Shown: positions 1 to 9,905, numbered from the stretch's first letter. The stretch: 64,000 nt of DNA from Rhizobium sp. BG4 (GCF_016864575.1 NZ_CP044125.1:3764001-3828000), one strand, 5' to 3'. Made by a program: numbers and translations. The notes: generated by a model not told the origin, from the sequence alone.

Positions 1-121
1 GGTATTCCGCGCCGCGGTGCCGGCCGGTGGCGGAGCGGCCGATGGCATGGTCAAGGCGCTCGACCGGTCGTTCTCCTCAGTCACGACGCAGATTGTCGAC
101 TGGACGCTGCAGTCCATCTGA
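1..121 (+). CDS. C-terminus of an ABC-transport auxiliary lipoprotein (partial)
   Basis: The window opens inside a gene; the frame starting at base 2 runs 39 codons to a TGA at 119-121. The visible tail ends in DWTLQSI after a segment containing MVKALDRSF. This resembles the end of the auxiliary lipoproteins (PqiC/DUF330 type) that accompany MCE/Mla-like lipid-transport ABC systems in rhizobia. Only the last 39 residues are visible, so the family call rests on weak similarity to a remembered pattern; the partner ABC and MCE genes would lie to the left, outside the window. Confidence 0.45.
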   Translation, partial: VFRAAVPAGGGAADGMVKALDRSFSSVTTQIVDWTLQSI

Positions 122-219
122 TACCGGATATCGGCGGCGAACAAGAAAAATTGGCTGCCGATGTCGGAACATGAAGTGCCGGGACGTCCTTTGCTAAACC
201 GATAGCAAGGAGACAGAGA

Positions 220-873
<654 letters not shown>

Positions 874-876
874 CGA

Positions 877-1740
877 TCAGTTGGCCGGAACGGCGGCGGT
901 GGCGGCCGACGGGTCGGCGGCAGCCGTTGCGGCCGTGGGAGCGCCGATCAGCGCGGCGTCCAGCATGGCGGCCATCTTGTCGTCGCGGATTGCCGCGGTC
1001 TTCTCGCCCATGACGACGCCGACGACATGGCGGCCGTCCTTGTTGACCGAGGTTACGACGTTATAGCCGGATGCATCCGTGTAGCCGGTCTTGATGCCAT
1101 CGGCGCCCTGATAGCGGTACATGACATTGTTGTGGCCGCGCAGTTTCATGCCGCGGAACTGGAAACCGCGCATGGAGAACATCTTGAACTCTTCCGGATA
1201 GTCACGGATCAGTGATGCTCCGAGGGTCGCCATGTCGCGCGCCGTCGTCACCTGCTCGGGATCGGGAAGACCCGACGGGTTCTTGAAGACGGTATTGGTC
1301 ATGCCGAGCTGATGGGCCTTTGCGGTCATCAGCTTGCCGAAGGTATCTTCGGAGCCGCCGAGCTGTTCGGCGATCGCGACAGCGGCGTCATTGGCCGAGA
1401 GAACGATGATGCCTTCGACCGCTTCGCGCACGGTGACCTTGCGGCCGGCGCCGACGGCGAGCTTGAAGGGCTCCTTGCTCTCGGCATTTTCCGACATGGT
1501 CAGCTTCTGGTCCCAGCTGAGGCGGCCGGCATGCATGGCCTCGAAAGCCAGGTAGAGCGTCATCATCTTGGTCAGCGATGCCGGGTAGTTGAGATCGTCC
1601 TGATTGGCGCTCGCCAGGACCTGGCCCGTCTGCGCGTCCATCAGGAAGCTTGCCTGTCCGGCCGAGGATGTGGAGGCCAGTCCGAGGAACAGGGAAGCGG
1701 AGAACGCTGCGGAGAGAAGCAGCGGCATGGTCTTTGGCAT
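877..1740 (-). CDS. D-alanyl-D-alanine carboxypeptidase, penicillin-binding protein 5/6 family
   Basis: Peptidase S11 serine D,D-carboxypeptidase that trims the terminal D-Ala from peptidoglycan stem peptides in the periplasm. All three active-site motifs are present: SLTK (residues 55-58), SAN (115-117) and KTG (217-219). The first about 27 residues form a Sec signal peptide ending near SSAG. At 287 residues it holds the catalytic domain but not the long C-terminal anchor domain of E. coli DacA, as in many alphaproteobacterial versions. I chose the ATG at 1740, which has a GAAGAG ribosome site, over an upstream TTG. A short Pro/Ala-rich tail ends the protein. Confidence 0.93.
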   Translation of the reverse strand: MPKTMPLLLSAAFSASLFLGLASTSSAGQASFLMDAQTGQVLASANQDDLNYPASLTKMMTLYLAFEAMHAGRLSWDQKLTMSENAESKEPFKLAVGAGRKVTVREAVEGIIVLSANDAAVAIAEQLGGSEDTFGKLMTAKAHQLGMTNTVFKNPSGLPDPEQVTTARDMATLGASLIRDYPEEFKMFSMRGFQFRGMKLRGHNNVMYRYQGADGIKTGYTDASGYNVVTSVNKDGRHVVGVVMGEKTAAIRDDKMAAMLDAALIGAPTAATAAADPSAATAAVPAN

Positions 1741-1938
1741 CGAATGTGATCTCTTCAAAACGGCGGCAGCACGCTGGCAACCTGCATAGGGTCGTGACGG
1801 AGTGACGTTGTCTGGCCCGCCGGGTTGAGCAAATCTACGGCATTATGACAAGCGTGTCTTGCTGATAAGCCCGGATTTACGGCGGCCGTTTGTCTCACTT
1901 TGCCGTGAGGCGCTTTCGATACCGCATTGCTGAAACGG

Positions 1939-1967
1939 AAAAGGGCCGCGGATGAAGCGGCCCTTTT
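1939..1967 (-). terminator. Rho-independent terminator of the growth pole ring gene
   Basis: Perfect 11-bp stem (1939-1949 with 1957-1967) around a 7-base loop, lying 28 bases after the stop of the giant gene. Flanking A and T runs let it work in either direction. Confidence 0.8.
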
Positions 1968-1995
1968 CTTGTACTTAACTGCGATTTCGCTTCCG

Positions 1996-4900
1996 TTAGG
2001 TCAGGCGGCCCGCTGCGTGGGCCAGCATGGTGTAGACCTTGCCGGTATCCGACGTCAGGTAGGACTGGGTGATCGTCCGGTCGCGGTCGCTGCGGGCAAC
2101 GTCGGCGAGCAGTTTTTCGAAATCGGCGATGTAGCGGTCGACAGCGGTGCGGAATTCCGGCTCGCGGTCATACTTGCGCTTGATCTCGTCAAAGGTCTGC
2201 TGGCCCTTCAGCGTGTAGAGGCGGCGCGTGAAGACGTCGCGCTCGCCGCGCTGGTAACGGCGCCAGAGATCGACAGAGGCATCGTGATCGATGGCGCGGG
2301 CGATATCGACGGAAAGCGAGTTCAGCGATTCCACCACGTGGCGCGGGTTGCGGCTGTCGGCGGCGCGCTGCTGCGCCGGGGCGGCTGCTTCGGCGCGCGG
2401 TGCTGCCGGACGGGCCGGGGCCTCTTCGGCATCTTCGTCACGCGAGGCGCCGCGCAGCAGATCGCTGATCCAACCGCCGGATTCCTGGCGGGCCGGTGTT
2501 GCGGCGGCGGGAGCCGGGGCAACCGGTGCGCGCTGGGGAGCCGCGGCCTGAGGCGGAGCGATGGTGCCGCGAAGCGCGAAGCCATCCTCGATCTGCGGGC
2601 GGGGAGCCGTAGCGGGCTGCGGGGCCGGCTGGGCGGCCACAACAGGCGCTGCCACCGGAGCCGGTGCCGGCGGAGCCTGGCGGGGCGCAGGAGCCGGGGC
2701 AGGCTGTGCTGCGCGCGGAGCCGGTTCGGAAACTTCGAACTGCTGAACCGAGCGGCCGACGATATGCGAGATATCCTGCAGCGCCTTGATCTGTTCGGCA
2801 ACGGCGCGGCGCATGGCGGCAGCGCTTTCCTTGGCTTCCTCGGGAAGATCGAAGGCACCGCGCTTCAGTTCGCTGCGGGTCATATCGAGTTCCTTGCGGA
2901 TATCGCCAGCCGAGCGGCGGATCTCTTCGGTGGCGCCGGAGAAGCGGGCGACCGCTTCCTCGACTGCTTCGCGCAGCGATTCACGCAGCTGCTGGGCAGC
3001 GCCGTCGGAGGCGCGGCCGGCTTCGCCGAGCATGCGCTCGACATCCGACAGCGACGCCGTCAGGCCACCGCGCAGGCGGTTGGCAAGCTCGCTCGAGCGG
3101 CGCTCGGCATTGCCGAAGGTGCCGTCGATCGTGGCATTGGCTTCTTCGCCGGCCTTGACGATCGAGCTGCGCATTGCTTCGGCAGCTTCTTCGGCGCGCT
3201 TCTCGGTATCGGAGAGAACGCGGCCGATATCGGCAAACGACGTCTGCACGCTCTGGCGCAGATTACCGCTGACCTGGTTGGACCGCTGTTCGGCACGTTC
3301 GAAGGCGCCTTCGACCATGCTGCCGAGCGAGCGCATCGTCTTTTCGATTTCTTCCGAGCGCTGCACGAGGCCGAGCGACAGGTTCTGCAACGCGCCTTCG
3401 CGTTCTTCCAGCGTCGATACCAGGTTCGACTGGGCGGCGGCGAGCAGGCCGGAGGCCTGGGTGAGCACCTTCGAATGTTCGTCGAAGCGGCCGATGATCG
3501 AGCCGACCTGGGCGAGCGTCTGGCCGGAGATATCAGAGAGACGATCGACCTTGCCTTCGAGCAGGCGGGTCGAGGCGGAGACCATTTCAGCGGCCTTGGC
3601 GGCAGAGTCCGTGAAGCGCGAGGTCGTGTCGCCGAGGCGGCCGTCGACATCGGTCAGGTCCTGAGCGGCGCGGTTCATCATCAGCGCCATCGAGGCGCTG
3701 TTGTCGGAGAGGCGCTCGATCAGCGAGTTGACGTTGGCAAGCAGGCTGGTCTCGATGGCGTTGACGGCCGTCGAGGCGCTTTCCGTGCGGGCAGCGATTG
3801 CGTTGGCAAGCGCAGCGTTTTCGGCACGCAGGCGGTCGGCGCTCTGCTCGGCGGCAGCCGCGATACGGGCCGCTGCTTCCTGGCCGGTTTCGGCGTAGCG
3901 CTCGATCATCGGGCGGGCGGTCTCGTCGATCAGGCGCGACAGTTCCGAAGAACGGCCTGCCAGCATCGAGTTGAGCTCGCGGGTGCGCTCGTCCAGCGTT
4001 GCGCGGATCGAGCTGCCGCGGGCTTCGAGAGCCTTGTCGACATCGGTCAGTGAAGCATCGAGTTCGCGGGCACGGTCTTCGAGGCCGGTGCGGATTGCCG
4101 TGCCGCGTGCTTCGAGCGTGCGGTCGACATCGGACATGGTGCTGGCGATCGTCTCGCTGGCGGTGGCGATCGTCGTGCGGATAGCGTCACCGCGGGTCTC
4201 CAGCGACGACTGGGCGTCGGAGAGAGCCTGCGAGATGGCGCTAACCTGGCCGCTGACCAGCGTTTCGGCTTCGGCGACCTTGTTGACGATGGCGTTGCCA
4301 GCTTCCGAGAAAGTCTGGGCGACGGCGGCAGCCTGGCCGGCGAGGCGGTTCTGTGCCTCGGAGACGCGGCCGACGATCTGTTCGGAGCGCTCGTCCATCG
4401 AGCGGGCGAATTCGCCGCTCTTGGCATCGAGCGTTTCGGTGAACTGCTGGCCGGTGCGGCCCATCAGGTCGGCGGTGCGCTGTGCTTCGGCGTCCATGCC
4501 CTGGGCAGCGTCGGCAACGGCGTTGCGCAGAGTCGAGGCGAGACCGGCGGCCTTGCCTTCGATCGTCTGGTTGACGGCTTCCAGGCCCATGGTGAGCGCG
4601 CGGTCCATGGTGGAGAGGCGCTCGCCGAGACGCTCGCCGCCACGATCCATGGTGTCGCCGAGATTGGAGGTGCGCTCGTCGATCGACGACGAGAGCGTAG
4701 CGGTGCGCTCATCGAGCGAAGACGTCAGGCGCGCCGTGCGGTCGTCGAGCGACGAGGAGAGACGGGCGGTGCGCTCATCGAGCGCGGAGGAGAGATGGGT
4801 GGTGCGCTCATCCAGTGCAGTGGTCAGGTTGGCGGAGCTCGCTTCGAGCGAGGCGTTCATCTGCGAAGCGCGGACGTCGAGGCTGGCTGCGAGGCTGGAG

Positions 4901-7900
4901 GCCTGTGCGTCGATCGAGGACGACAGGCTGCGGGCACGCTCTTCGAGCGTCGAGGCGAGGCTTGCGGTGCGATCGTCGATGGCGCCGGTCAGCGTATCGC
5001 TGGTGCTTTCGAGAACGGTGGTGACACGGAAGGCGGCGTCGTCGCCGAGTTCGCGCAGTTGGTTGATGCTGTCGGAGAGCGTCTCGGAGAGACGTGCGCC
5101 AGCTGCGTCCACCTGCTCGGCAACGCCGCCGACACCATCGCGGATGCGGTTTTCAAGCGTCGTCAGGCCGGCCTCGACGCGCGAGCCGGTTTCGGCGAAG
5201 CGCTCGGTCATGCCGCTGACGGAATGGTCGAGATGGGTCGAGAAGGTCTCGGCCGTGCGGGAGATTTCGGCTGCTGCGCCCTGGAAGCGTTCGGCGATCT
5301 GGCCGGCGCCTTCGCGCAGGCGCTCGTCGAGGGCGCGGGAGCTGTTGTCGATCGTCTGGCGCAGAGATGCCTCGTGATCTTCGAGCGACATTTCCAGCAT
5401 GCTGGTGCTGGCGGCGACCGAAGCGCTGATCGTCGTTGCCTGTTCGGAGAGCGTGTCGCTGATCTGCGCATGGGCTTCGCCGAGCGCCAGACTGATGGCG
5501 TTGGTACGGTCTTCGAGTGTCGAGCGGATGCGGTCATGCGCCGAGGCGAGGCCGCCTTCGATGCGTTCCGCAGCGTCGCCCGTGAGGGCCTGGAAGCGTG
5601 CTGCTGCGTCGCCGGTTGCCGCTTCGATGCGGTCGGCGGCTTCGCCTGCGAGCGACTGCATGCGGGTCGCTGCACCACCGGTGACGGCTTCGATGCGATC
5701 GGCTGCGTCGCCGGTCAGCGTCTGCAGGCGGCTTGCGGCATCACCGGTCACAGCCTCGATACGGTCTGCAGCCTCGCCGGTCAGCGACTGGAAGCGTGCG
5801 GCGGCGTCGCCGGTAACGGCTTCGATGCGGTCGCTGTTGCTCGAGAGCGAGGAGTGCAGAGCGGCTGCATGTTCGTTCAGCAAGCGCTCCAGGCGATCCT
5901 GGCTGTCGATATAGGCGCTGCGGATCGCTTCCGACTTGTCGGCGAAGGCGCCGGCAACGCGGGCTTCGGCACCGGCAACGGTGTCGAGCATTGCGTTGGC
6001 GCGGGCTTCCAGCGCGCTGTCGAAGCGGCTCTGGCTGTCGTCGAGCGAAATGGCGAGCGCCATGGTCTTCTCGTCGAGAGCGTCGGAGAGACGATCGTGA
6101 TTGGCGGAGAGCGTATCGGACAGGCGGGCGTGGTTTGCCGAAAGCGCGTCGTTCAGCGCATTGGCGCGGTCGGACATGGTGCCTTCGAGGCGCTCCTGGG
6201 CGGCGTCAAGCGAAATGGCGAGCGCCATGGTGCGTTCGTCGAGCGCGTCGGCTACGCGGTCGTGGTGGCTCGATAGCGTGTTTGCGAGAGCATTGCTGCG
6301 CTCGGCCATGGCGCTGTCGATGCGCTCATGCGCGGAGTCGAGCGCCGTGGTGATCGCAGCAGCGCGCTCGGAAATGACGGTGTTGAGATCGTCGGCGCGG
6401 CCGAAGGCGGAGCTGATCTGGTCGGCACCGGCGGAAACGGCAGCAGTCAGTTCCGAGGTCGTCGTCAGCAGCGTGTCGCGGAATTCGGTCGAGCGGGCCG
6501 AGAGATTGTTATGCAGCTCGGACGTGCCGGCGGCGAGCGCCAGCGAGATTTCGCCGGTGGCGCTGTGCAGGGCCGAGGAGAGGTTTGCTGTATGCTCGGC
6601 AAGACCGGCCTGGAGACCGGATGTGCCGGCTGCCAGCGCCTGCGAGATCTCGCCCGTGGCGTTCTGCAGCGTGGTGGTAAACTCGCTGGTGCGGCCGGTG
6701 AGGTTGCCGTGGAAATCGGCCATGCCGGCGGCCAGCGCGTCGTTGACGTCGCTGGAAGCGGACTTGAGGGTCTGGTTGATTTCCTTGGTGCGGGCGGCGA
6801 GGGCCTCGGAAATTTCCTCGACCTTGCTGCCGAGCGAGCTTTCCAGCACTTCCTGGCCGGTGCCAAGTGCGGTTGCCAGCGCGAAGGACTGGTCGGTCAT
6901 CGAGGCGCCAAGACGCTCGATGCTGGAATTCAGGATGCCGTCGATCGATTCCGAACCGCCTGCCAGCGTTTCGTTGATGCGGGCGAGGCTTTCCATGAGC
7001 TTGGTATCGAGCGAGCCAGCGCGCTTGTCGAAGGCGGTCGCGAATTCGGCGACGCGCTCGTCGAAGGCCGTGGACATCTGCGCGACAGTGCTCTGCAGGC
7101 GCTCTTCGAAGAAGCCCGAACGCAGGTCGAGGTCCATGATCGCGTCGTCGGCGCTGGACTGCAGGCTCTGGCGGAAGCTCGCGCCACGCTCGTCGAGCGC
7201 GCTGTTGAGCTTGGCGAGAACGCCGTCGAGCGAGCCGGTGATCTCGCGTTCGCTGCCGGTCAGCGTCTCGTTGATCTCGCGGGTACGGGCGATCAGGATT
7301 TCGTTCAGCTGGCGGGCGCGGTCGTTGAGGGCAGCGTTCAGCTTCTCGGCGCTGCTGTCCATGGTGGAGGCGCGCGTCTCGAACTGGCTGAGCAGATTTT
7401 CGCCGCGTTCGCTGAGGCTCGACGTCAGGGTGTCGAGGCGGGTGTCGAATTCATGCGCCAGCGCAAAACCGGAGGAGGTCAGCGTCTGCAGCAGCGAATC
7501 CGTCTTGGCGGCGAGTAGCGTGCCAAGCGACTGGATGGCGGCTTCCGACTTTTCCGTCAGCGTCGCAGCGCGCGTATCGATCATCGAGGCGAAGGCTTCG
7601 CCAGAGGTCGAGAGGCGGACGGCGATTTCTTCGGTCGCCAGCGACAGGTCTTCCTTCAGCTGGTCGTGTACGCCGACGATCGAGCTGCGGATGCGCTCGG
7701 CGTGATTGACGATCGCTTCGCGTTCGGAACCGAGTTCGTGAACGAGACCGCGCACGCGCAGTTCGTTATCGGCATAGCTGCGCTCGAGCGCATTGACTTC
7801 GGAATGAACCAGCGTTTCCAGCTCGGAGGCGCGCGCGATGGTGCGCTCGATGCCTTCATTCATCGCCGAGACTTCACGGCGCACGGCCTGGCCGACCGTC

Positions 7901-8505
7901 ATGATGCGTTCGGAGGCAATGGTTTCCGGCTCGGCAAGGCGCAGGGCGACCTCGGCCATCGAGCGGGCAGCGTTGCGCATGTCCTGCGCACGGGAAATCA
8001 TGATGGCGAAAGCGTAGAAGAGCAGGACCGGCACGATGATGCCGATGATGCCGGCGATCACGCCGGGAAGCGCCACCAGATCGGCGATCGAACGGATCTG
8101 CCAGATCTGCGGCGAATAGAGCAGGGACATCAGGCCGATGCCGCCAACGATCCACAGGAGCGAGAAGAGCGTGGCGTTGCGGATGGCCGTGCGCGTCGAG
8201 CCACCATCGAGCGACTTCAGAAGCGTTGCCGGCGTATTGCGATTGGCGTCGTTGGCCGGCGCGAAGGCCGGGGCGCGGGGGGCGGGCTGTTCTGCAGTCT
8301 TTGCGCGGCCGCGGCGGCGCTGGCTGTCGTCCTGTTCCTGCTGATTACGCGCAGATGGGTTCTCAGACACATTGGCCTCCGGGGCGTCGGGCGTTTTGCC
8401 GCTGCGAGACGGCGCTTTCTGCTGGCTGAAGTCGATCTGGAGCGCCTCGTCCAATGCCTTGAACGCCTTGTCCTCGATCGACTCGTTGTACTTGTTGTTC
8501 GCCAT
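1996..8505 (-). CDS. gpr: Giant Growth Pole Ring (GPR/RgsE) family polar-growth protein
   Basis: A 2169-residue protein matching the architecture of Agrobacterium tumefaciens GPR (about 2.1 kilo-residues) and Sinorhizobium RgsE, which form a ring at the growing pole and are needed for unipolar growth. Visible parts: a polar, Gln/Arg-rich cytoplasmic N-terminus (1-110); two membrane helices (about 111-130 and 144-170); then about 1600 residues of almost uninterrupted amphipathic helix with 11- and 22-residue apolipoprotein-like repeats; a Pro/Ala-rich linker near residues 1900-2000; and a conserved charged C-terminal domain. The start is supported by a GAGG ribosome site. Two blocks of near-identical repeats stand out: four 22-residue units near residue 895 and five 11-residue units near residue 1230. 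The family is known from Agrobacterium and Sinorhizobium work; function here is inferred from architecture. Confidence 0.85.
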   Translation of the reverse strand: MANNKYNESIEDKAFKALDEALQIDFSQQKAPSRSGKTPDAPEANVSENPSARNQQEQDDSQRRRGRAKTAEQPAPRAPAFAPANDANRNTPATLLKSLDGGSTRTAIRNATLFSLLWIVGGIGLMSLLYSPQIWQIRSIADLVALPGVIAGIIGIIVPVLLFYAFAIMISRAQDMRNAARSMAEVALRLAEPETIASERIMTVGQAVRREVSAMNEGIERTIARASELETLVHSEVNALERSYADNELRVRGLVHELGSEREAIVNHAERIRSSIVGVHDQLKEDLSLATEEIAVRLSTSGEAFASMIDTRAATLTEKSEAAIQSLGTLLAAKTDSLLQTLTSSGFALAHEFDTRLDTLTSSLSERGENLLSQFETRASTMDSSAEKLNAALNDRARQLNEILIARTREINETLTGSEREITGSLDGVLAKLNSALDERGASFRQSLQSSADDAIMDLDLRSGFFEERLQSTVAQMSTAFDERVAEFATAFDKRAGSLDTKLMESLARINETLAGGSESIDGILNSSIERLGASMTDQSFALATALGTGQEVLESSLGSKVEEISEALAARTKEINQTLKSASSDVNDALAAGMADFHGNLTGRTSEFTTTLQNATGEISQALAAGTSGLQAGLAEHTANLSSALHSATGEISLALAAGTSELHNNLSARSTEFRDTLLTTTSELTAAVSAGADQISSAFGRADDLNTVISERAAAITTALDSAHERIDSAMAERSNALANTLSSHHDRVADALDERTMALAISLDAAQERLEGTMSDRANALNDALSANHARLSDTLSANHDRLSDALDEKTMALAISLDDSQSRFDSALEARANAMLDTVAGAEARVAGAFADKSEAIRSAYIDSQDRLERLLNEHAAALHSSLSSNSDRIEAVTGDAAARFQSLTGEAADRIEAVTGDAASRLQTLTGDAADRIEAVTGGAATRMQSLAGEAADRIEAATGDAAARFQALTGDAAERIEGGLASAHDRIRSTLEDRTNAISLALGEAHAQISDTLSEQATTISASVAASTSMLEMSLEDHEASLRQTIDNSSRALDERLREGAGQIAERFQGAAAEISRTAETFSTHLDHSVSGMTERFAETGSRVEAGLTTLENRIRDGVGGVAEQVDAAGARLSETLSDSINQLRELGDDAAFRVTTVLESTSDTLTGAIDDRTASLASTLEERARSLSSSIDAQASSLAASLDVRASQMNASLEASSANLTTALDERTTHLSSALDERTARLSSSLDDRTARLTSSLDERTATLSSSIDERTSNLGDTMDRGGERLGERLSTMDRALTMGLEAVNQTIEGKAAGLASTLRNAVADAAQGMDAEAQRTADLMGRTGQQFTETLDAKSGEFARSMDERSEQIVGRVSEAQNRLAGQAAAVAQTFSEAGNAIVNKVAEAETLVSGQVSAISQALSDAQSSLETRGDAIRTTIATASETIASTMSDVDRTLEARGTAIRTGLEDRARELDASLTDVDKALEARGSSIRATLDERTRELNSMLAGRSSELSRLIDETARPMIERYAETGQEAAARIAAAAEQSADRLRAENAALANAIAARTESASTAVNAIETSLLANVNSLIERLSDNSASMALMMNRAAQDLTDVDGRLGDTTSRFTDSAAKAAEMVSASTRLLEGKVDRLSDISGQTLAQVGSIIGRFDEHSKVLTQASGLLAAAQSNLVSTLEEREGALQNLSLGLVQRSEEIEKTMRSLGSMVEGAFERAEQRSNQVSGNLRQSVQTSFADIGRVLSDTEKRAEEAAEAMRSSIVKAGEEANATIDGTFGNAERRSSELANRLRGGLTASLSDVERMLGEAGRASDGAAQQLRESLREAVEEAVARFSGATEEIRRSAGDIRKELDMTRSELKRGAFDLPEEAKESAAAMRRAVAEQIKALQDISHIVGRSVQQFEVSEPAPRAAQPAPAPAPRQAPPAPAPVAAPVVAAQPAPQPATAPRPQIEDGFALRGTIAPPQAAAPQRAPVAPAPAAATPARQESGGWISDLLRGASRDEDAEEAPARPAAPRAEAAAPAQQRAADSRNPRHVVESLNSLSVDIARAIDHDASVDLWRRYQRGERDVFTRRLYTLKGQQTFDEIKRKYDREPEFRTAVDRYIADFEKLLADVARSDRDRTITQSYLTSDTGKVYTMLAHAAGRLT
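4640..4825 (-). repeat. Five 11-residue (33-bp) tandem repeats inside the gpr coding region
   Basis: About five consecutive units of the pattern L-D-E-R-T-x-x-L-S-S-x are encoded here, so the DNA repeats every 33 bp with few differences (recurring gtgcgctcatcgagcg on the plus strand). Low divergence between units suggests recent expansion or gene conversion. Confidence 0.75.
5560..5832 (-). repeat. Four 22-residue (66-bp) tandem repeats inside the gpr coding region
   Basis: Four units of about 22 residues, each starting R-I-E-A and made of two 11-residue halves (TGDAA and TGEAA variants), lie in tandem. The 11/22 periodicity is that of apolipoprotein-type amphipathic helices. Confidence 0.8.
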
Positions 8506-8968
8506 TCCGTTACGCCTCGTTACATCTCAGCCGGTTCAGCCGCTGATCCGGGCATCGCCGCGCCCGGACGTCAACCTTTTGCTCTGACCTTACCATCCGA
8601 GACGACGGACGGATAAGCATGTCATTTCAGAGTGGATAGCCGCTTTTTCAAACGGACGGTATCAAAACATTACCATTATCCACTTGGCCCGCAAAGGCGC
8701 GTAGCACAAACCCACTGTACCAGTATCGTAGTGACACATCCGGGCTTCGGAGACAATTAACGAAGGCTTGCTAATCACTCGCCGTTAAAGGGTTGTTAAC
8801 ATGATTTAACGGCAGAGCCTGTTGAAAAACCAATAATTTAGCGATGTTTAACGGATATTAACCATAGCGGGAGAATCCCGCCCTCAATGTGCCGGAATTT
8901 AACGCGATCGCCACGCTCCAACCGCAGTGTAGAGTTCAACCGCGGGGATAAAGACGGGAGTTTGGCAC
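8506..8968. promoter_or_regulatory. Shared upstream region of gpr and the Hpt gene, 463 bp without a gene
   Basis: No credible ORF. The stretch is AT-rich compared with its neighbours, rich in TTAA words, and separates two divergent genes, so it should hold both promoters. It contains a perfect CtrA-type box (8785-8800), a second degenerate TTAA-N6-TTAAC arrangement near 8849-8863, and a small inverted repeat GCGGGA-GAA-TCCCGC at 8867-8881. Confidence 0.6.
8785..8800 (+). promoter_or_regulatory. CtrA binding-site candidate TTAA-N7-TTAAC
   Basis: TTAA at 8785-8788, a seven-base spacer, then TTAAC at 8796-8800: a perfect match to the full CtrA box of Caulobacter and rhizobia. It lies about 170 bp before the Hpt start and 280 bp from the gpr start. 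Confidence 0.65.
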
Positions 8969-9337
8969 ATGGCAGCAGTCAGTATCGCGTTCGAAGCGCC
9001 GGATAATTCGAAGGGGCCGTGCCCCTCCAAGGTCCGTCCAATCGACCTGGTGCATCTTGCAAAGCAGACGATGGGCGACAAGGCCCTCGAAATCGAAGTG
9101 CTTCAGATGTTTGCGCGCCAGGCGCGCGCGTGTCTCGGAGAAATCGCCTCCGGCGAGGCGAAGAAGATCGTCGCAGCCGCCCATCGCCTGAAGGGCGCGG
9201 CAAGCGCCGTCGGCGCCTTCCGGGTCTCCGAGGCGGCTGAAATGCTCGAAGAGAATGCCGGCGATGCGGCATCGATGGCCGCCGTCGGCGCCGCCGTCGT
9301 CGAGGCGGAAAATTTCATCCTGAAGCTCAGCCGCTAA
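8969..9337 (+). CDS. Histidine phosphotransfer (Hpt) domain protein
   Basis: A 122-residue single-domain Hpt protein. The phospho-accepting histidine is His72 in the motif AHRLKGAASAVGA, followed by the helix pair typical of Hpt four-helix bundles. A GGGAG ribosome site lies 9 bases before the ATG. Hpt proteins pass phosphate between hybrid-kinase receiver domains and response regulators in the cytoplasm. There is no kinase or regulator gene beside it, so its partners are unknown. A CtrA box in its upstream region suggests cell-cycle-timed expression. It is not ChpT, which has a different, longer, kinase-like fold. Confidence 0.85.
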   Translation: MAAVSIAFEAPDNSKGPCPSKVRPIDLVHLAKQTMGDKALEIEVLQMFARQARACLGEIASGEAKKIVAAAHRLKGAASAVGAFRVSEAAEMLEENAGDAASMAAVGAAVVEAENFILKLSR

Positions 9338-9363
9338 GAGCAGAGCATCGGTCTACAAAGCTG

Positions 9364-9441
9364 GACCCGCTGCGCCATTCCGAAACAGCAAGTCTGTTCG
9401 CGTGAACAGCAAGTCTGTTTTAGGGCACAGCGGGTCTTTTT
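9364..9441 (+). terminator. Terminator with two identical internal mini-hairpins, after the Hpt gene
   Basis: A closing stem GACCCGCTG (9364-9372) with CAGCGGGTC (9428-9436), extended by a mismatch and three more pairs, is followed by TTTTT. The long loop holds two copies of AACAGCAAGTCTGTT (9384-9398 and 9405-9419), each a 5-bp hairpin with loop CAAGT. It ends the Hpt transcript and may itself be a stable small RNA. Confidence 0.55.
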
Positions 9442-9584
9442 GTGACCAGCGGCATGACGCAATCAAGAAAGCCTGTCGCTTTTAAGTATGGGATGAAGAG
9501 CGCGAGACGGCCGATGTTGACTGGCTCGCAGATTTGTTGGAAGAAAAATTCTGATCCTCCCTCATTAAGTTACCGGAAATCAAA

Positions 9585-9905
9585 ATGCCCAAACTGACCA
9601 TTGTCGCCTTTGACGGCACGCGCTTTGACCTCGACGTCGATCAGGGTTCCACCGTCATGGAAAATGCCGTGCGCAATTCCGTCCCGGGCATCGAAGCCGA
9701 ATGCGGCGGCGCCTGCGCCTGCGCGACCTGTCATGTCTATGTCGATGAGGAGTGGGTAGAGCGCGTCGGCCCGCCGGAAGCGATGGAAGAAGACATGCTC
9801 GACTTCGCCTTCGACGTCCGCCCGAATTCGCGTCTTTCCTGTCAGATCCGCATGAAGGCCGTGCTCGACGGCCTGACGGTGCACGTTCCGGAACGCCAGG
9901 CGTAA
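9585..9905 (+). CDS. 2Fe-2S ferredoxin, adrenodoxin/Isc type
   Basis: A 106-residue electron carrier with the vertebrate/Isc-type cluster pattern Cys40-x5-Cys46-x2-Cys49 and a distant Cys86, in the motif CGGACACATC. Length and the acidic patch DEEW...MEEDMLDFAF match adrenodoxin-like ferredoxins, which feed electrons to iron-sulfur cluster assembly or cytochromes P450. It stands alone, with no isc or P450 genes beside it. An A-rich spacer precedes the ATG and no strong ribosome site is visible. Confidence 0.93.
   Translation: MPKLTIVAFDGTRFDLDVDQGSTVMENAVRNSVPGIEAECGGACACATCHVYVDEEWVERVGPPEAMEEDMLDFAFDVRPNSRLSCQIRMKAVLDGLTVHVPERQA

Noticed and set aside
5560..5832. Regular repeats that could suggest a CRISPR array
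   Set aside because: Units are contiguous 66-bp coding repeats in frame with gpr, with no unique spacers and no cas genes.
1927..8500. Long plus-strand open frames of 300 to over 700 codons across the gpr gene
   Set aside because: They mirror the repetitive, GC-rich codons of gpr on the other strand, have no ribosome sites, and their translations are Arg/Gly/Ala-rich with no family look.
8969..9337. Naming the Hpt protein ChpT, given CckA in the same window
   Set aside because: ChpT is a longer protein with a degenerate kinase-like fold; this is a single-domain Hpt protein with the HRLKG motif.
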